From Streptomyces sp. 549 (GTDB taxonomy: Bacteria; Actinomycetota; Actinomycetes; Streptomycetales; Streptomycetaceae), in assembly GCF_030124175.1 (NCBI RefSeq), contig NZ_JASKMT010000023.1, positions 1 through 64,000 of the forward strand: a DNA stretch of 64,000 bases. The letters run 5' to 3'. Positions 1-8,566 of the stretch are shown here, piece after piece. The notes under the pieces were generated by a model. It did no database searches. It had not been told where the DNA came from and saw nothing but the letters and a program-made list of their open reading frames with translations. Within the stretch, counting starts at the first letter, position 1. Every line of letters starts with the position of its first letter. A program made the position numbers and the translations under genes.

Positions 1-351
1 CGGGCCGTCCGACAGCCCCTGGCCGCCGGTGGGTCCGTCCGGCAGAGCGCCCGAGGGCGGGCCCCCGCACCGGCTCGCCGCGCCAGCACGCCCGCACCGC
101 CTCCCCCGCACCGGCCCGCGGCAGCACGACGCCGCCCCTCCGTGCCGCCGCGGACGGGCGGCGGCAGCGGAAGAGGCGGCGGGGCGGCGGGCGCCGTGAC
201 GGCGGCACCCGACGGGTGTGCGGGCGTGCACTGCACGCAGGGCGTGGGGCGGGCGCTGCACGCGTGACGTGTGGGCGTGCACTGCGCGCGTGAGGTGCAG
301 AAGTGCACTGCCTGCGGGGCGGCGGACGCCCGGCGGCCGGACGCCGTCCGG
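1..351. other. Gene-free stretch downstream of the Rpf-like gene
   Basis: No open frame here looks like a real gene: the predicted proteins are Arg/Ala/Gly-rich and have no recognisable motif. The stretch lies 3' of the Rpf-like gene, which ends at 352. The only structure I see is a set of short direct repeats at 222-311, listed separately, and a weak 6-bp hairpin near 336-350 just past the Rpf stop that could help termination. Confidence 0.5.
222..311. repeat. Direct repeats of GTGCACTGC
   Basis: The 9-mer GTGCACTGC occurs three times, at 226-234, 277-285 and 303-311. The first two copies share a longer 13-nt match, GGGCGTGCACTGC, at 222-234 and 273-285. GTGCAC is itself palindromic, so each copy could be half of a protein-binding site. 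Function unknown. Confidence 0.55.
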
Positions 352-1278
352 TCAGGACTTCGGCGACTCCGCGGACTCCGGCGCGTCCAGCGGCTCCGGG
401 GACTCCAGAGTGATGCGCTGGCCGGGCAGGATCAGGTCGGGGTCACTGCCGACCACCGACTCGTTGGTCGCGTAGAGGGCACGCCAGCCGCCGTCCACGG
501 CGTGCTGGACGGCGATCGCGGTGAGCGACTCGCCCTTGGCGACCACGTGGTCGCCGCCCGCCGGCGCGGTCCGCTCGGCGCCACGGCCCGCGCCGCGCTC
601 GGCCGTCTCCCGCTCGTCCTGCTGCGCACCGGTACCGCGGTCCTGGCCCACGGACCGCTCCCCGGACGTGCGTCCGCCGTCGGAGTCGCGGCTGGCGGCG
701 TCCCCGCCAGCCGAGGGGTCGGCGGCGGCGCCGGCCGCCGGGCTGCCGGTGGCGCTGGAGGGCACCTCGCCGGGCGAGCTGCTGGCCTGCGGCCGGGGCG
801 AACGGTCGCCGGTGCCCGTGCCGCCGGAGTCGGAGTCGAGGGGGGTGGGAACAGCCGACGCGCCGGGCACGTCACCGGGGTCGACGTCCGGGACCGCGGT
901 CGGGTCCTCGTGCAGTCCGCTGGTGACGGCGCAGCCGGGCCACGCGTCGGGGCCCTCGGTGGTGAGGATCTGCTCGGCGACGGCTATCTGCTGGCTGCGA
1001 CTTGCCAGGTCGGGCCGTTCCGCGTAGGCGGTGCCGCCGAACTTCTTCCAGGTGCTGAGCGTCAACTGGAGGCCGCCGTAGTAGCCGTTGTTGGCGTTGG
1101 CACTCCACATACCGCCGCTCTCGCACTCGGCCACGCGGTCCCAGGTGGCGGTCTCCGCGGCCGACGCGCCGGAGGCGGCCAGCAGGGGCATCGCGAAGCC
1201 GGCTCCGGTCACCCCCGCGGTGACGAAGACGGCAGGGGCCTGACGGGGTCGACGGTGTCGGCCTGTCCCGGAGAGCAT
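352..1278 (-). CDS. Rpf-like secreted muralytic protein with C-terminal LysM
   Basis: A 308-aa secreted cell-wall hydrolase of the resuscitation-promoting-factor type, predicted to cleave peptidoglycan glycan strands during spore germination or growth. Residues 1-41 form a signal peptide (basic start, hydrophobic stretch, cleavage near ASAAE). Residues 42-118 are the lysozyme-like Rpf fold, with WDRVAECESGG carrying the presumed catalytic Glu53 and the typical NGYYGGLQLTLSTWKKFGG segment. A Ser/Gly/Pro-rich linker runs to about 235. Residues 240-300 are a LysM peptidoglycan-binding module (GDHVVAKGESLTAIAVQHAV). Start ATG follows AGAAAGG. Many Streptomyces rpf genes have a c-di-AMP (ydaO) riboswitch; the gap to the P450 gene is only 133 nt and I see no room for one. 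Confidence 0.9.
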   Translation of the reverse strand: MLSGTGRHRRPRQAPAVFVTAGVTGAGFAMPLLAASGASAAETATWDRVAECESGGMWSANANNGYYGGLQLTLSTWKKFGGTAYAERPDLASRSQQIAVAEQILTTEGPDAWPGCAVTSGLHEDPTAVPDVDPGDVPGASAVPTPLDSDSGGTGTGDRSPRPQASSSPGEVPSSATGSPAAGAAADPSAGGDAASRDSDGGRTSGERSVGQDRGTGAQQDERETAERGAGRGAERTAPAGGDHVVAKGESLTAIAVQHAVDGGWRALYATNESVVGSDPDLILPGQRITLESPEPLDAPESAESPKS

Positions 1279-1411
1279 GCAGTTGCCTTTCTTATGGCAG
1301 TCCTGTGGCGGTGGTTCTGCTGCCGCTGCCTGGCGGGCGGCGGCAGCTGCCCTGACTGACGGCTGAACGTAGCCTCGAACAGCCGTCCATCACAACCCAG
1401 TGTCGTGCAGA

Positions 1412-2683
1412 TCACGTAAAGGTCACGGGCGTGAATCGCACCGGCAGTGTTCGCAGTCCGCGCATGATCAGGCCGCCCCGCCAGCGCAGATCAGCCGGAT
1501 CACCCGCGGCGCTCAGATCCGGCAGCCGGGTCAGCAGTGTGCCCAGCGCGGTCTGCGCCTCCAGCCGCGCCAGCGGCGCCCCCAGGCAGTAGTGGATACC
1601 GTGCCCGTAGCCGAGGTGCTGGTTGTCGCGGCGGGCGAGGTCGACGGTGTCGGGACGGTCGAACTTCGCCGGGTCGCGGTCGGCGGCGGCCAGCACCACC
1701 AGCACCGGGTCACCCGGCGCGATGTCCTGGCCGCCCAACGTCAGCGGCCTGGTCGCGAACCGCCAGGTGGCCATCTCCACCGGGCCGTCGTAGCGCAGCA
1801 GTTCCTCCACGCCGGTGGCGAGCAGCCCGGTGTCCCCGGCTGCCAGCGCGGCCTGGAGCCGCTCGCGCTGGTCCGGGGTGCGCAGCAGGGTGTGCACCCC
1901 GTTGCCGATGAGGTTCACCGTCGTCTCGAACCCGGCGAAGAGCAGGATGAAGGCCATGGCTGCGGCCTCGTTCTCGCTCAGGTGCTCCCCGTGGTCGCTG
2001 GCCCGGATGAGCCCGGAGATGAGGTCGTCACCGGGCGCGTCCCGCTTGCGGTGGATCAGGTCGGCCAGGTAGCCGCGCATCTTCTTCACCGCCCGGCCCA
2101 CACCGCCGCGCGGCCCGCCGCCGTGCCGGATCATCATGCCGGCCCAGTCCCGGAAGTCCTCCTGGTCCTCCGCGGGCACGCCGAGCAGGTCGCAGATCGC
2201 GTAGATGGGGAGCGGGAACGCGAACTCGTGGATGAGGTCGGCCTCCCCGCGGCCCGCGAAGTCGTCGATGAGCCGGTCCGTCAGCTCCTGGACCCGCGGC
2301 GCGAACTCCGCGACGCGGCGCGGGGTGAACGCCTGCGAGACCAGGCGGCGCAGCCGGGTGTGGTCCGGCGGGTCGATGTTGAGCAGGTGGGTCATCAGGT
2401 TGGCGCTGCGCTCGCCGGGGATGCCCACTTTGCCCTTGCCGTGCGCCCGTTCGCTGTGGTGGCCCGGGTTCTTGCTGAGCCGCTGGTCGGCGAGCGCCTG
2501 CCGGGCGTCGGCGTAGCGGGTGACGAGCCAGGCGTCGACGCCGCTGGGCAGCGTGGTGCGGTGCACGGGTGCGTGCTCGCGCAGCCAGGCGTAGGCGGGG
2601 TAGGGGTCGGCGGCGAACTCCCAGTCGAAGAGCGTCGGCGCCGGCGGGCGGGCGGCCGGGCAGGCGGGCGCGGTGTCGTTCAC
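1412..2683 (-). CDS. Cytochrome P450
   Basis: A 423-aa soluble bacterial cytochrome P450, normal length for the class. Visible motifs: I-helix oxygen-binding segment FAGFETTVNLIGNG, K-helix ExxR in EELLRYDGP, and haem-binding loop YGHGIHYCLGAPLARLE with the axial Cys at residue 366. Substrate cannot be read from sequence; it would need ferredoxin and reductase partners, and none is adjacent. It lies upstream of, and in the same direction as, the Rpf-like gene with 133 nt between, so the two are probably transcribed separately. Confidence 0.96.
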   Translation of the reverse strand: MNDTAPACPAARPPAPTLFDWEFAADPYPAYAWLREHAPVHRTTLPSGVDAWLVTRYADARQALADQRLSKNPGHHSERAHGKGKVGIPGERSANLMTHLLNIDPPDHTRLRRLVSQAFTPRRVAEFAPRVQELTDRLIDDFAGRGEADLIHEFAFPLPIYAICDLLGVPAEDQEDFRDWAGMMIRHGGGPRGGVGRAVKKMRGYLADLIHRKRDAPGDDLISGLIRASDHGEHLSENEAAAMAFILLFAGFETTVNLIGNGVHTLLRTPDQRERLQAALAAGDTGLLATGVEELLRYDGPVEMATWRFATRPLTLGGQDIAPGDPVLVVLAAADRDPAKFDRPDTVDLARRDNQHLGYGHGIHYCLGAPLARLEAQTALGTLLTRLPDLSAAGDPADLRWRGGLIMRGLRTLPVRFTPVTFT

Positions 2684-2742
2684 CCTCCGAAGCTAACCCG
2701 GCCGCGGCCCGGCTCCCGACCGCGGCCGGGCCCGGGGCGGGC

Positions 2743-3486
2743 TCAGGCCGTCGCCGCGTCCGCGGCGGCCAGGTCGAGCCAGCCGGTGGTGATGAGGTAC
2801 TGGCCGAGCAGGTAGCCGGCCATGATCAGCGTCTCCTGCGAGGGGAAGGCCAGGCCCGCCTGCTGGAGGCCGATCAGCAGGTCCGAGCCGAGGAACGCGG
2901 CGGCTCCCGCGCCGACGGCGCCGCCCACGCCTAGCGCGGCGACGCCCATCACGGTCAACGCCAGGCTGTACCCGGCGACCGGGAGCCGCAGCTGCCTGTC
3001 GAGGGCCGGGCTGAGGGCCGCGTTCACGGCCGCCCAGCCGGCCAGGCAGCCCGCAGCGGCCAGCGGTCGGCGGCGCAGGCCGTCGAGCGCGCCCAGCCGC
3101 AGGTAGCCGGCGGTGTAGCTGAGCTGGGTGCCGAGGAAGGCGGCCATACCGAGCAGGAACGCCGGCCGGTGGCGGTCGGCGAGCAGCGCGGTGTCGCCGA
3201 CGGTGGCGCAGGCCAGCCCGGCGAGCAGCGGCTTGGGGGCCCGCGGGTCGCGGCGGAGCGCGTGCACGGCGAGCGCGGGCATGAGCAGCGGTTTGGCCGC
3301 CCGCCGCAGACCGCGCGGGCTGCCTGGACCGCGCGAGCCACGCGGGCCGGCGGCGGTGGCGAGCAGGTCGGCGGCGGCGAGCGCGCCGAATGCGGCAAGT
3401 GCGCCGCGGCCGTGTCCGTCGGTGCGGGTCAGCCGTCCGGCTGCCGCCCGCAGCATGGAGCGCGTGCCGCGCCCGGTGATCACCAT
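2743..3486 (-). CDS. YhhN (lysoplasmalogenase-like) membrane protein
   Basis: A roughly 247-aa multi-pass membrane protein of the YhhN/TMEM86 family, whose characterised animal members hydrolyse the vinyl-ether bond of lysoplasmalogens. Family-typical blocks are AKPLLMPALAVHA, the CATVGDTALL segment, LGMAAFLGTQLSYTAGYL, and FLGSDLLIGLQQA; about eight hydrophobic segments follow one another. Start is uncertain: ATG at 3486 is used here, ATG 3456 is possible, and an in-frame TTG lies at 3522; none has a convincing ribosome-binding site. Bacterial function is largely undefined, so the enzymatic role is family inference. The gene is 59 nt upstream of the P450 gene in the same direction. Confidence 0.8.
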   Translation of the reverse strand: MVITGRGTRSMLRAAAGRLTRTDGHGRGALAAFGALAAADLLATAAGPRGSRGPGSPRGLRRAAKPLLMPALAVHALRRDPRAPKPLLAGLACATVGDTALLADRHRPAFLLGMAAFLGTQLSYTAGYLRLGALDGLRRRPLAAAGCLAGWAAVNAALSPALDRQLRLPVAGYSLALTVMGVAALGVGGAVGAGAAAFLGSDLLIGLQQAGLAFPSQETLIMAGYLLGQYLITTGWLDLAAADAATA

Positions 3487-3647
3487 GCCGGGCAGTCTCG
3501 CGACCGGGCGTCCCCCCGTCAATGGCGCTTCTCACGCCGGCGCCGCACCGCCGCGGGGGGATGCGGCGGTGCGGCGGTGCGGGCGGCCTCTCGGCCGACC
3601 CGCTGGGGGCTGCTGCGGGAGCCCGGTCCGGGTCAGGTCAGGTCACG

Positions 3648-3950
3648 TCAGTGGCCTGGGTCGCGCCGCTCGGGCATGCCCTCGCCCGCGGAGCCGTGGT
3701 CCCCCAGACCGTGGGGCGAGCGGCGCTGGCCGTCCCGGGGCACCTCGACGTCGTCGGTGGGCCCGGTCTCGTAGCCGACGGGCCGGGACGGGGGCGGGTC
3801 GGCGGCCGGGCGGCTGATCCGCCGGCCGCGCCTGACCTGCCGTACACCGAGCCACACGGCAAGGATGAGGACCGTGACCACGCCGATACCGGCGAGGAAC
3901 GGGCCGATGCCGACGAGCAGGTCTCGCTCCTGCGCAAGGATCTCGTTCAT
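3648..3950 (-). CDS. Small single-pass membrane protein (DUF6479-like)
   Basis: A 100-aa protein beginning MNEILAQERDLLVGIGPF. One transmembrane helix at residues 15-35 (LAGIGVVTVLILAVWLGV) is followed by a basic stop-transfer RQVRRGRRISRP and a charged, disordered cytoplasmic tail. This architecture matches the small actinobacterial DUF6479 proteins, whose function is unknown. The start was chosen because CGGAGGAC lies immediately before ATG 3950; the longer upstream frame lacks a ribosome-binding site and has noncoding composition. Confidence 0.75.
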   Translation of the reverse strand: MNEILAQERDLLVGIGPFLAGIGVVTVLILAVWLGVRQVRRGRRISRPAADPPPSRPVGYETGPTDDVEVPRDGQRRSPHGLGDHGSAGEGMPERRDPGH

Positions 3951-4088
3951 GTCCTCCGGGTACCCGGAAGCGCCCCGCTCAGTCAGCCCGGCCCCTGACC
4001 TTTTGGTCCGCCTTGCCCGGTTCACCCCGCGCGAGTCCGTCCGTTCCACCGCACGGGCACGTCCGTTCCGCCCCCACGGGCCCGTCGG

Positions 4089-5060
4089 TCAGGTGTGTTC
4101 GGCGAGGCGTATGGCGTCCCGGTAGCCGCGGGCGGCGGCGCGCAGCGCGGTCTCGGGGTCGACGCCCTCGGCCTCGGCCCGGACGGCGAGGTCCAGCAGC
4201 GCGTAGCCGACACCTTCTCCGGCCGGCAGCGGCACGTCCAACCCGGCGGTCCTGGCCCGGCCGGCGAGCTTCGCGGCGAGCGCCAGCGCGGGCTGGCCCA
4301 GCGGCACGCCCTCGGTGACGGAGTCCCGCTGCTTCTCCTCGGCCTTGGTGCGCAGCCAGTGCGCCTTCACGTCCTCGGCGGTCTCGGCGGCCTCGTCGCC
4401 GAAGACGTGCGGGTGGCGGTGGATGAGCTTGGCGACGATGCCCGCGGCCACGTCGTCCACCGAGAACGGCTCCTCGGCGTCGTCCTCGGCGATGCGGGAG
4501 TGGAACACGACCTGGAGCAGCACGTCGCCCAGTTCCTCGCGCAGCGCCTGCCGGTCGCCCTCCTCGATGGCCTCGACCAGTTCGTACGCCTCCTCCAGCC
4601 CGTACTTGACCAGGTCGGCGCTGGTCCGCTCCCGGCTCCACGGGCATGCCAGGCGGATGCGGTCCATGACCTGGACCAGGTCGAGCAGACGGGCGCCGGG
4701 CAGGTCGTACGAACCGGGCAGCAGTTCCAGGTCGGGCATCTGCTCGCGGCCCGACCCGGCCAGCCGGGCCAGCTGGTCGGTGAGCCGCGGCTCACCCTCG
4801 GCACCGGCGACGACCACCGCGGTACGGCCGCCGGCGCAGGCGTCCACCAGGGCGCGCGCCTCGCGCTCCCCCACGCTCACTTCCACGCCGGCCTCCCGCA
4901 GGTACGGCAGCTGCGGGTGCCGGGCGTCGCCGCACAGGACCAGGTCCGCGCCGCGCAGGGCCTGCCACGCGGGCCAGCTGAGCAGGCCGGGCGCCACCCG
5001 GTGCGTGGTGGTGAGCAGGACGAGGCGGCCGGGGCCGCCGGCGGGCTGGGATGCGGTCAC
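4089..5060 (-). CDS. mazG: MazG family nucleoside triphosphate pyrophosphohydrolase
   Basis: A 323-aa MazG-type house-cleaning enzyme that hydrolyses (d)NTPs, probably aberrant ones, to monophosphate and pyrophosphate. The N-terminal ~110 residues are a tetrapyrrole-methylase-like half (LVLLTTTHRVAPGL), degenerate as usual in actinobacterial MazG. The MazG domain follows, with LVQVMDRIRLACPWSRERTS, the metal-binding EExYELVEAIEEGD and REELGDVLLQVVFHSRIAEDD, and the conserved HPHVFGD. It starts at GTG 5060, whose last bases overlap the acyltransferase stop (GTGA, 5057-5060), so it is probably translated by coupling to that gene. Longer readings of this frame are noncoding 5' extensions. Confidence 0.93.
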   Translation of the reverse strand: MTASQPAGGPGRLVLLTTTHRVAPGLLSWPAWQALRGADLVLCGDARHPQLPYLREAGVEVSVGEREARALVDACAGGRTAVVVAGAEGEPRLTDQLARLAGSGREQMPDLELLPGSYDLPGARLLDLVQVMDRIRLACPWSRERTSADLVKYGLEEAYELVEAIEEGDRQALREELGDVLLQVVFHSRIAEDDAEEPFSVDDVAAGIVAKLIHRHPHVFGDEAAETAEDVKAHWLRTKAEEKQRDSVTEGVPLGQPALALAAKLAGRARTAGLDVPLPAGEGVGYALLDLAVRAEAEGVDPETALRAAARGYRDAIRLAEHT

Positions 5061-6193
5061 GGGACGAATGTAACGCGACCGGTCCCCGGCTCCTTCGGCG
5101 GCCGGACGGGCTGCCCGGGAACGGCCGGCTGCGGACGGGGACGGAACAGCCACGGCAGCCGCGGGTGCACCACCGGGCGGACGAGCCGTCGCACCGGCGG
5201 CGCCCCCAGAACCGCCGCCAGCGCCACGGCCAGCAGGACCAGCGCGATCTGCTCGTACCAGGACCGCACCCAGTCGGTGCCGCCGTGGAAGAGGAACAGC
5301 CGCAGCACCAGCGGGTGCATCAGGTAGATGGTCAGGCCGCCCGCGCCGAGGGCGGTGAGCACCGGCAGGTGCGTGCGCGGCACGAGGCGCAGGAAGGCCA
5401 GCGCGATGACCATGCCGCAGGCCAGCACCGCGCCGCGCACCGCCCAGCCGGCGACCGGGCCGTAGGGCACCTCGTCGCCGTACGGCTCCCGCATGGACAG
5501 CCAGGTCAGGTGCACGTCGTGCCGGAACACCCAGGTCGCCGCGCAGGTGGCCGCCAGCACCCCGGCGGCGGCCGGTGCGGTCCAGCGTGCCCGCAGCAGC
5601 CCGCGGCCGGTGCCCTGGCCGAGTTTCCAGCCGAGCAGGAAGAACGGCAGGAACGTGACCGTGCGGGAGGCGGAGAAGGCGGAGCCGAACTCCTCGAAGT
5701 AGCCGACGGCGAGCGCCGCCGCCACCGACAGCAGCAGCGGGTACCGCAGCGCCGCCAGGTAGGGCAGCGCGACGCGCCAGGCGAGCAGCGACAGCAGGAA
5801 CCACATCGCCCAGGGCGGCTCGCCGGCGAAGAACGTCCAGTCGCCGTACAGCCAGCGCAGCTGGAGGGTGTGCAGCAGGCCGACCAGCAGGTAGGGCAGT
5901 GCGATGGACTCGGTCAGCCGCCGCACCTCGCGGGCGTCCAGCGGGCCCGCGGAGCTGAAGTAGCCCGCGACCATGACGAAGACCGGCACCCGCAGCGCCC
6001 AGCTCGCCACGTAGAGCCAGCGCAGGCCGTTGAGTTCGCTGAGCGACTCGATGGTGTGGCCGACCACCACCAGCGCGCCCGAGAGGAACCGCACGTTGTC
6101 CCAGTGCGGGTCCCGGGAGGCTGCCCGGCCCTTGCGGGCCTGCGGGTGATCGCCTTCGCGGCCCTGCCGCCGCTGTGCCTCGGGCACCGCCAC
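5057..6193 (-). CDS. Acyltransferase 3 (OafA/fucose 4-O-acetylase type) membrane protein
   Basis: A 378-aa integral membrane acyltransferase predicted to transfer acetyl or similar acyl groups to a sugar or other cell-surface acceptor. The family signature is at the start of the first helix: RDPHWDNVRFLSGALVVVGH, with the conserved Asp/Arg and the catalytic-type His. About ten hydrophobic segments follow, including the FVMVAGYFSS turn, ending in a Pro/Arg-rich cytoplasmic tail. GTG 6193 is preceded by GGGGAG at eight bases. It is the first gene of a two-gene unit with mazG. Substrate unknown. Confidence 0.86.
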   Translation of the reverse strand: MAVPEAQRRQGREGDHPQARKGRAASRDPHWDNVRFLSGALVVVGHTIESLSELNGLRWLYVASWALRVPVFVMVAGYFSSAGPLDAREVRRLTESIALPYLLVGLLHTLQLRWLYGDWTFFAGEPPWAMWFLLSLLAWRVALPYLAALRYPLLLSVAAALAVGYFEEFGSAFSASRTVTFLPFFLLGWKLGQGTGRGLLRARWTAPAAAGVLAATCAATWVFRHDVHLTWLSMREPYGDEVPYGPVAGWAVRGAVLACGMVIALAFLRLVPRTHLPVLTALGAGGLTIYLMHPLVLRLFLFHGGTDWVRSWYEQIALVLLAVALAAVLGAPPVRRLVRPVVHPRLPWLFRPRPQPAVPGQPVRPPKEPGTGRVTFVP

Positions 6194-6308
6194 TGGGTTC
6201 GCTCCCCGGGATCGTGATCAGCAACCCGGGGGACGGTAGTGACGGCGGTGCCGGGCCCGGCGTCCACCGGGAGAAGCCGGGGTGAACGCCGGGCGGCGAC
6301 TCGGGGTC

Positions 6309-6355
6309 GGCTCACTCCCGGCAGGATCGGGCCGGCGGGCTCACTCCCGGCAGGA
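6309..6355. repeat. 18-nt direct repeat downstream of the SurA-like gene
   Basis: GGCTCACTCCCGGCAGGA occurs at 6309-6326 and again at 6338-6355, just past the stop of the SurA-like gene. The unit is not a clear hairpin. Meaning unknown. Confidence 0.6.
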
Positions 6356-6363
6356 GAGCGGGA

Positions 6364-7008
6364 TCAGGCGGGCTGCTGCTCCTCCGGGGCGGCCTTGAGC
6401 CACGGCTCCTGCGAACCGGTGAGCGAGACCTGCTCGTTGCTCCACTCGCCGAACCGCGGGCTGATGTCGATGCCCATGTCCTCGGCCGTGGCGACGAAGG
6501 TCCGGTCCATGACCTCGCCCGCGTCCGGGCTGTTGAGGTCCACGCCCAGCGACTCGGCGATCTTGAGCACCATCAGGTCCATCCGCAGCACCTCGTCGAT
6601 CTGGCCGGGGGCGACGGCACGCTCCTGGAGCATGCGGGCGCGGAACGACGCCGGATCGCCCGCCTCCTTGACGCGCTCGGCGCGGAACTCCTGCACGTCG
6701 CGGCGGGTCACGCGCACGCCCTCCTCCTCGGCGGCGCGCTCGACGACCTTCTGCCGGATCATGCCGTTGAGCGTGTAGCGGGCCAGCGGGCCGGTGCTCT
6801 GGATCAGCTGGGCGCTCTCCGGCTCGGCACGCTGGGCGTCGCGGACCTCCTCCGCCCGGGACTGCACCTGGCCGACCGTGATCCGCTGCCCGTCGACGAC
6901 GGCCGCCGCTCCCGGGTGGGCCGCCTCACCGCAGCCGGTGAGCAGCGGTGCGCCCAGCAGCAGTGCGGCGACGGCGGAGACGGAGAGCGCGGACCTGTGG
7001 CGGTGCAT
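6364..7008 (-). CDS. SurA N-terminal-domain lipoprotein
   Basis: A 214-aa exported lipoprotein. A basic N-terminus and hydrophobic core (residues 8-24) end in the lipobox LLTGC, with Cys26 as the lipid anchor. The rest resembles the helical SurA/trigger-factor-like chaperone region (VVDGQRITVGQVQSRAEEVRDAQ, repeated Glu/Arg-rich helices). There is no parvulin PPIase domain: the protein stops at the length of the chaperone core alone. Likely role is assistance to folding of exported proteins on the outer membrane face. ATG 7008 follows GGGAGG. Divergent from the acyltransferase at 7302. Confidence 0.82.
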   Translation of the reverse strand: MHRHRSALSVSAVAALLLGAPLLTGCGEAAHPGAAAVVDGQRITVGQVQSRAEEVRDAQRAEPESAQLIQSTGPLARYTLNGMIRQKVVERAAEEEGVRVTRRDVQEFRAERVKEAGDPASFRARMLQERAVAPGQIDEVLRMDLMVLKIAESLGVDLNSPDAGEVMDRTFVATAEDMGIDISPRFGEWSNEQVSLTGSQEPWLKAAPEEQQPA

Positions 7009-7301
7009 GGGGCCTCCCGGCGGCGGCGAGGGTCGCGCGGCGGTGCAGCGACCTGGCGGTGTTCGATCTTAGGCAGAGCCCCCTGCGGTCTCCACCACTT
7101 CGGCACCATCGATTCGCCCCGTCGGCCACCGCGGGCCGGGACTCGCAGGGCCGCGGGTGAGGTGGCGGGACGGCCCACGTGGCCGCTCACGGGCCCTCGC
7201 GACGACTCGGCGAGGCCGCCGCGACGGCTCGACGAGGCCGCCGACGGGGAGTTGGCCCGCTGTTACCGCGCCGTACACCCGGTTGCCCCAGAGTGTGCGC
7301 C

Positions 7302-8504
7302 GTGTCCCACGAAGCAGCCGTGCACCCTCCGCATCCGCAGCCGCCCGGCGGTGGCGCCGACACCTCGGCCCGTCCCGCCGGACGCGCCGCGCCCCCGGAC
7401 GGCACCCCCGCCGGTGCCGCGCCGCCGGACGCGGGCGCCGCTGCGCCCGTGGCGAGCGGCCCGCCGCCGTCCGAGCGGGCCGTGCCGCGCAGGGAGCACC
7501 GGTACGACATCGACCTGATGCGGCTGATCTGCTCCTGCGCGGTGATGCTCGGGCACGTGGGCGCGGTGTTCATCGGCGCGGTGGAGCGCGCGGAGAGCGC
7601 CGGTCCGGCCGTCTACTGGGTGGGTCATGTCGCCGACTCCGCAAACGAGTTCGCGGTGCCGATGTACTTCGCGATGGCCGGCTGGGCGGTGCTGGTCGGC
7701 GCGCCGCCGCGGGACAGCGCGCAGATATGGCAGCGCATCGTCCGCAACGGCGTGCCGCTGTTCCTGTGGACGGGCGCCTACCTCGCCTGGGCCCGGCTGC
7801 GGTCCCGCACCGAGGGCCCGGTCAGCTCGCTGGCGCTGGACGCGGTGTTCGGCTCGGTGCGCCCGGCCTACCACCTGTGGTTCATGTACGCCTACATCCC
7901 GATCATCGCGGTGCTGGCCGTCGCCGTCCTGGTGCGTGCCGGGCAGCGGCCCTGGGGCCTGGCCGCGGCACTGCTGGCGGTGGCCTGCGCGCCCAGCGCG
8001 CTGAAGACCGCGGGCGCGCTCACCGGCTGGGACACCCCGGACGTCGGCTGGGGCTTCGGCACCTACTCCCTGGTCTACGCCGTCGTCGGGGCCATGCTGT
8101 TCGCGCTGCCCGGACTGGCGCCGGGGCGGCGGTGGTGGCTGGTGCCGGTGCTGCTCGCCGCGTTCGCCGGGTGCCTCTGGTACAACACGCAGGTCCGGTA
8201 CGTGATCCCGAACGCCCACCTGTTCGTCGCCGCGATGACGGGGTGCGTGCTGCTGGCGGTGAGCCGGCTGCGGGTCCCGGAGCGGCTGCGTCCGCTGGTC
8301 GCGAAGCTGGCCGGCGCGGCGCTCGGCGCGTACATGGTGCACGTCTTCTTCGTGGAGGAACTGGTCCGGCCCCTGGTCACGCCGGGCCTGAGTGCCCCGG
8401 CCGCCGCGCTGCTGCTGGTGCTGCTGCTGGCGTTGACGGTGGTTCTGTCCTACGCGGCCAGCCTGCTGTGGGGACGGCTCCGGCTCCGCCGCTGGCTGGG
8501 CTGA
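7302..8504 (+). CDS. Acyltransferase 3 family membrane protein
   Basis: A 400-aa integral membrane acyltransferase. Residues 1-65 are Pro/Ala/Gly-rich and cytoplasmic; the membrane domain starts with RYDIDLMRLICSCAVMLGHV, the family motif with the His expected for catalysis. Other typical blocks are VPMYFAMAGWAVLVG and ALGAYMVHVFFVEELV. About ten helices. Predicted to acylate a cell-surface carbohydrate. GTG 7302 was chosen because the next upstream start lies in noncoding-like sequence; its ribosome-binding site is weak. It converges on the glycan operon (62 nt between the ends), which is compatible with decorating that product, but this is inference. Confidence 0.84.
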   Translation: MSHEAAVHPPHPQPPGGGADTSARPAGRAAPPDGTPAGAAPPDAGAAAPVASGPPPSERAVPRREHRYDIDLMRLICSCAVMLGHVGAVFIGAVERAESAGPAVYWVGHVADSANEFAVPMYFAMAGWAVLVGAPPRDSAQIWQRIVRNGVPLFLWTGAYLAWARLRSRTEGPVSSLALDAVFGSVRPAYHLWFMYAYIPIIAVLAVAVLVRAGQRPWGLAAALLAVACAPSALKTAGALTGWDTPDVGWGFGTYSLVYAVVGAMLFALPGLAPGRRWWLVPVLLAAFAGCLWYNTQVRYVIPNAHLFVAAMTGCVLLAVSRLRVPERLRPLVAKLAGAALGAYMVHVFFVEELVRPLVTPGLSAPAAALLLVLLLALTVVLSYAASLLWGRLRLRRWLG

Positions 8505-8566
8505 CCCGGGGGCGTCCCGCCGGGGTCAGCCGGTCCCGCCGGTCCGGGTGGCGGAGGACGCGGGCG

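Noticed and set aside
1279..1411. Possible ydaO (c-di-AMP) riboswitch before the Rpf-like gene
   Set aside because: Expected for many Streptomyces rpf genes, but the gap to the upstream gene is only 133 nt and I see none of the conserved ydaO core.
3596..3660. GGTCAGGTCAGGTCACGTCA repeat as an operator
   Set aside because: A short simple-sequence run at the 3' ends of two genes of the same direction, with no dyad symmetry.
4089..6224. A single 711-aa protein fusing MazG to an upstream domain
   Set aside because: The upstream 390 residues are the acyltransferase gene read in the wrong frame; GTG 5060 with GTGA overlap is the real MazG start.
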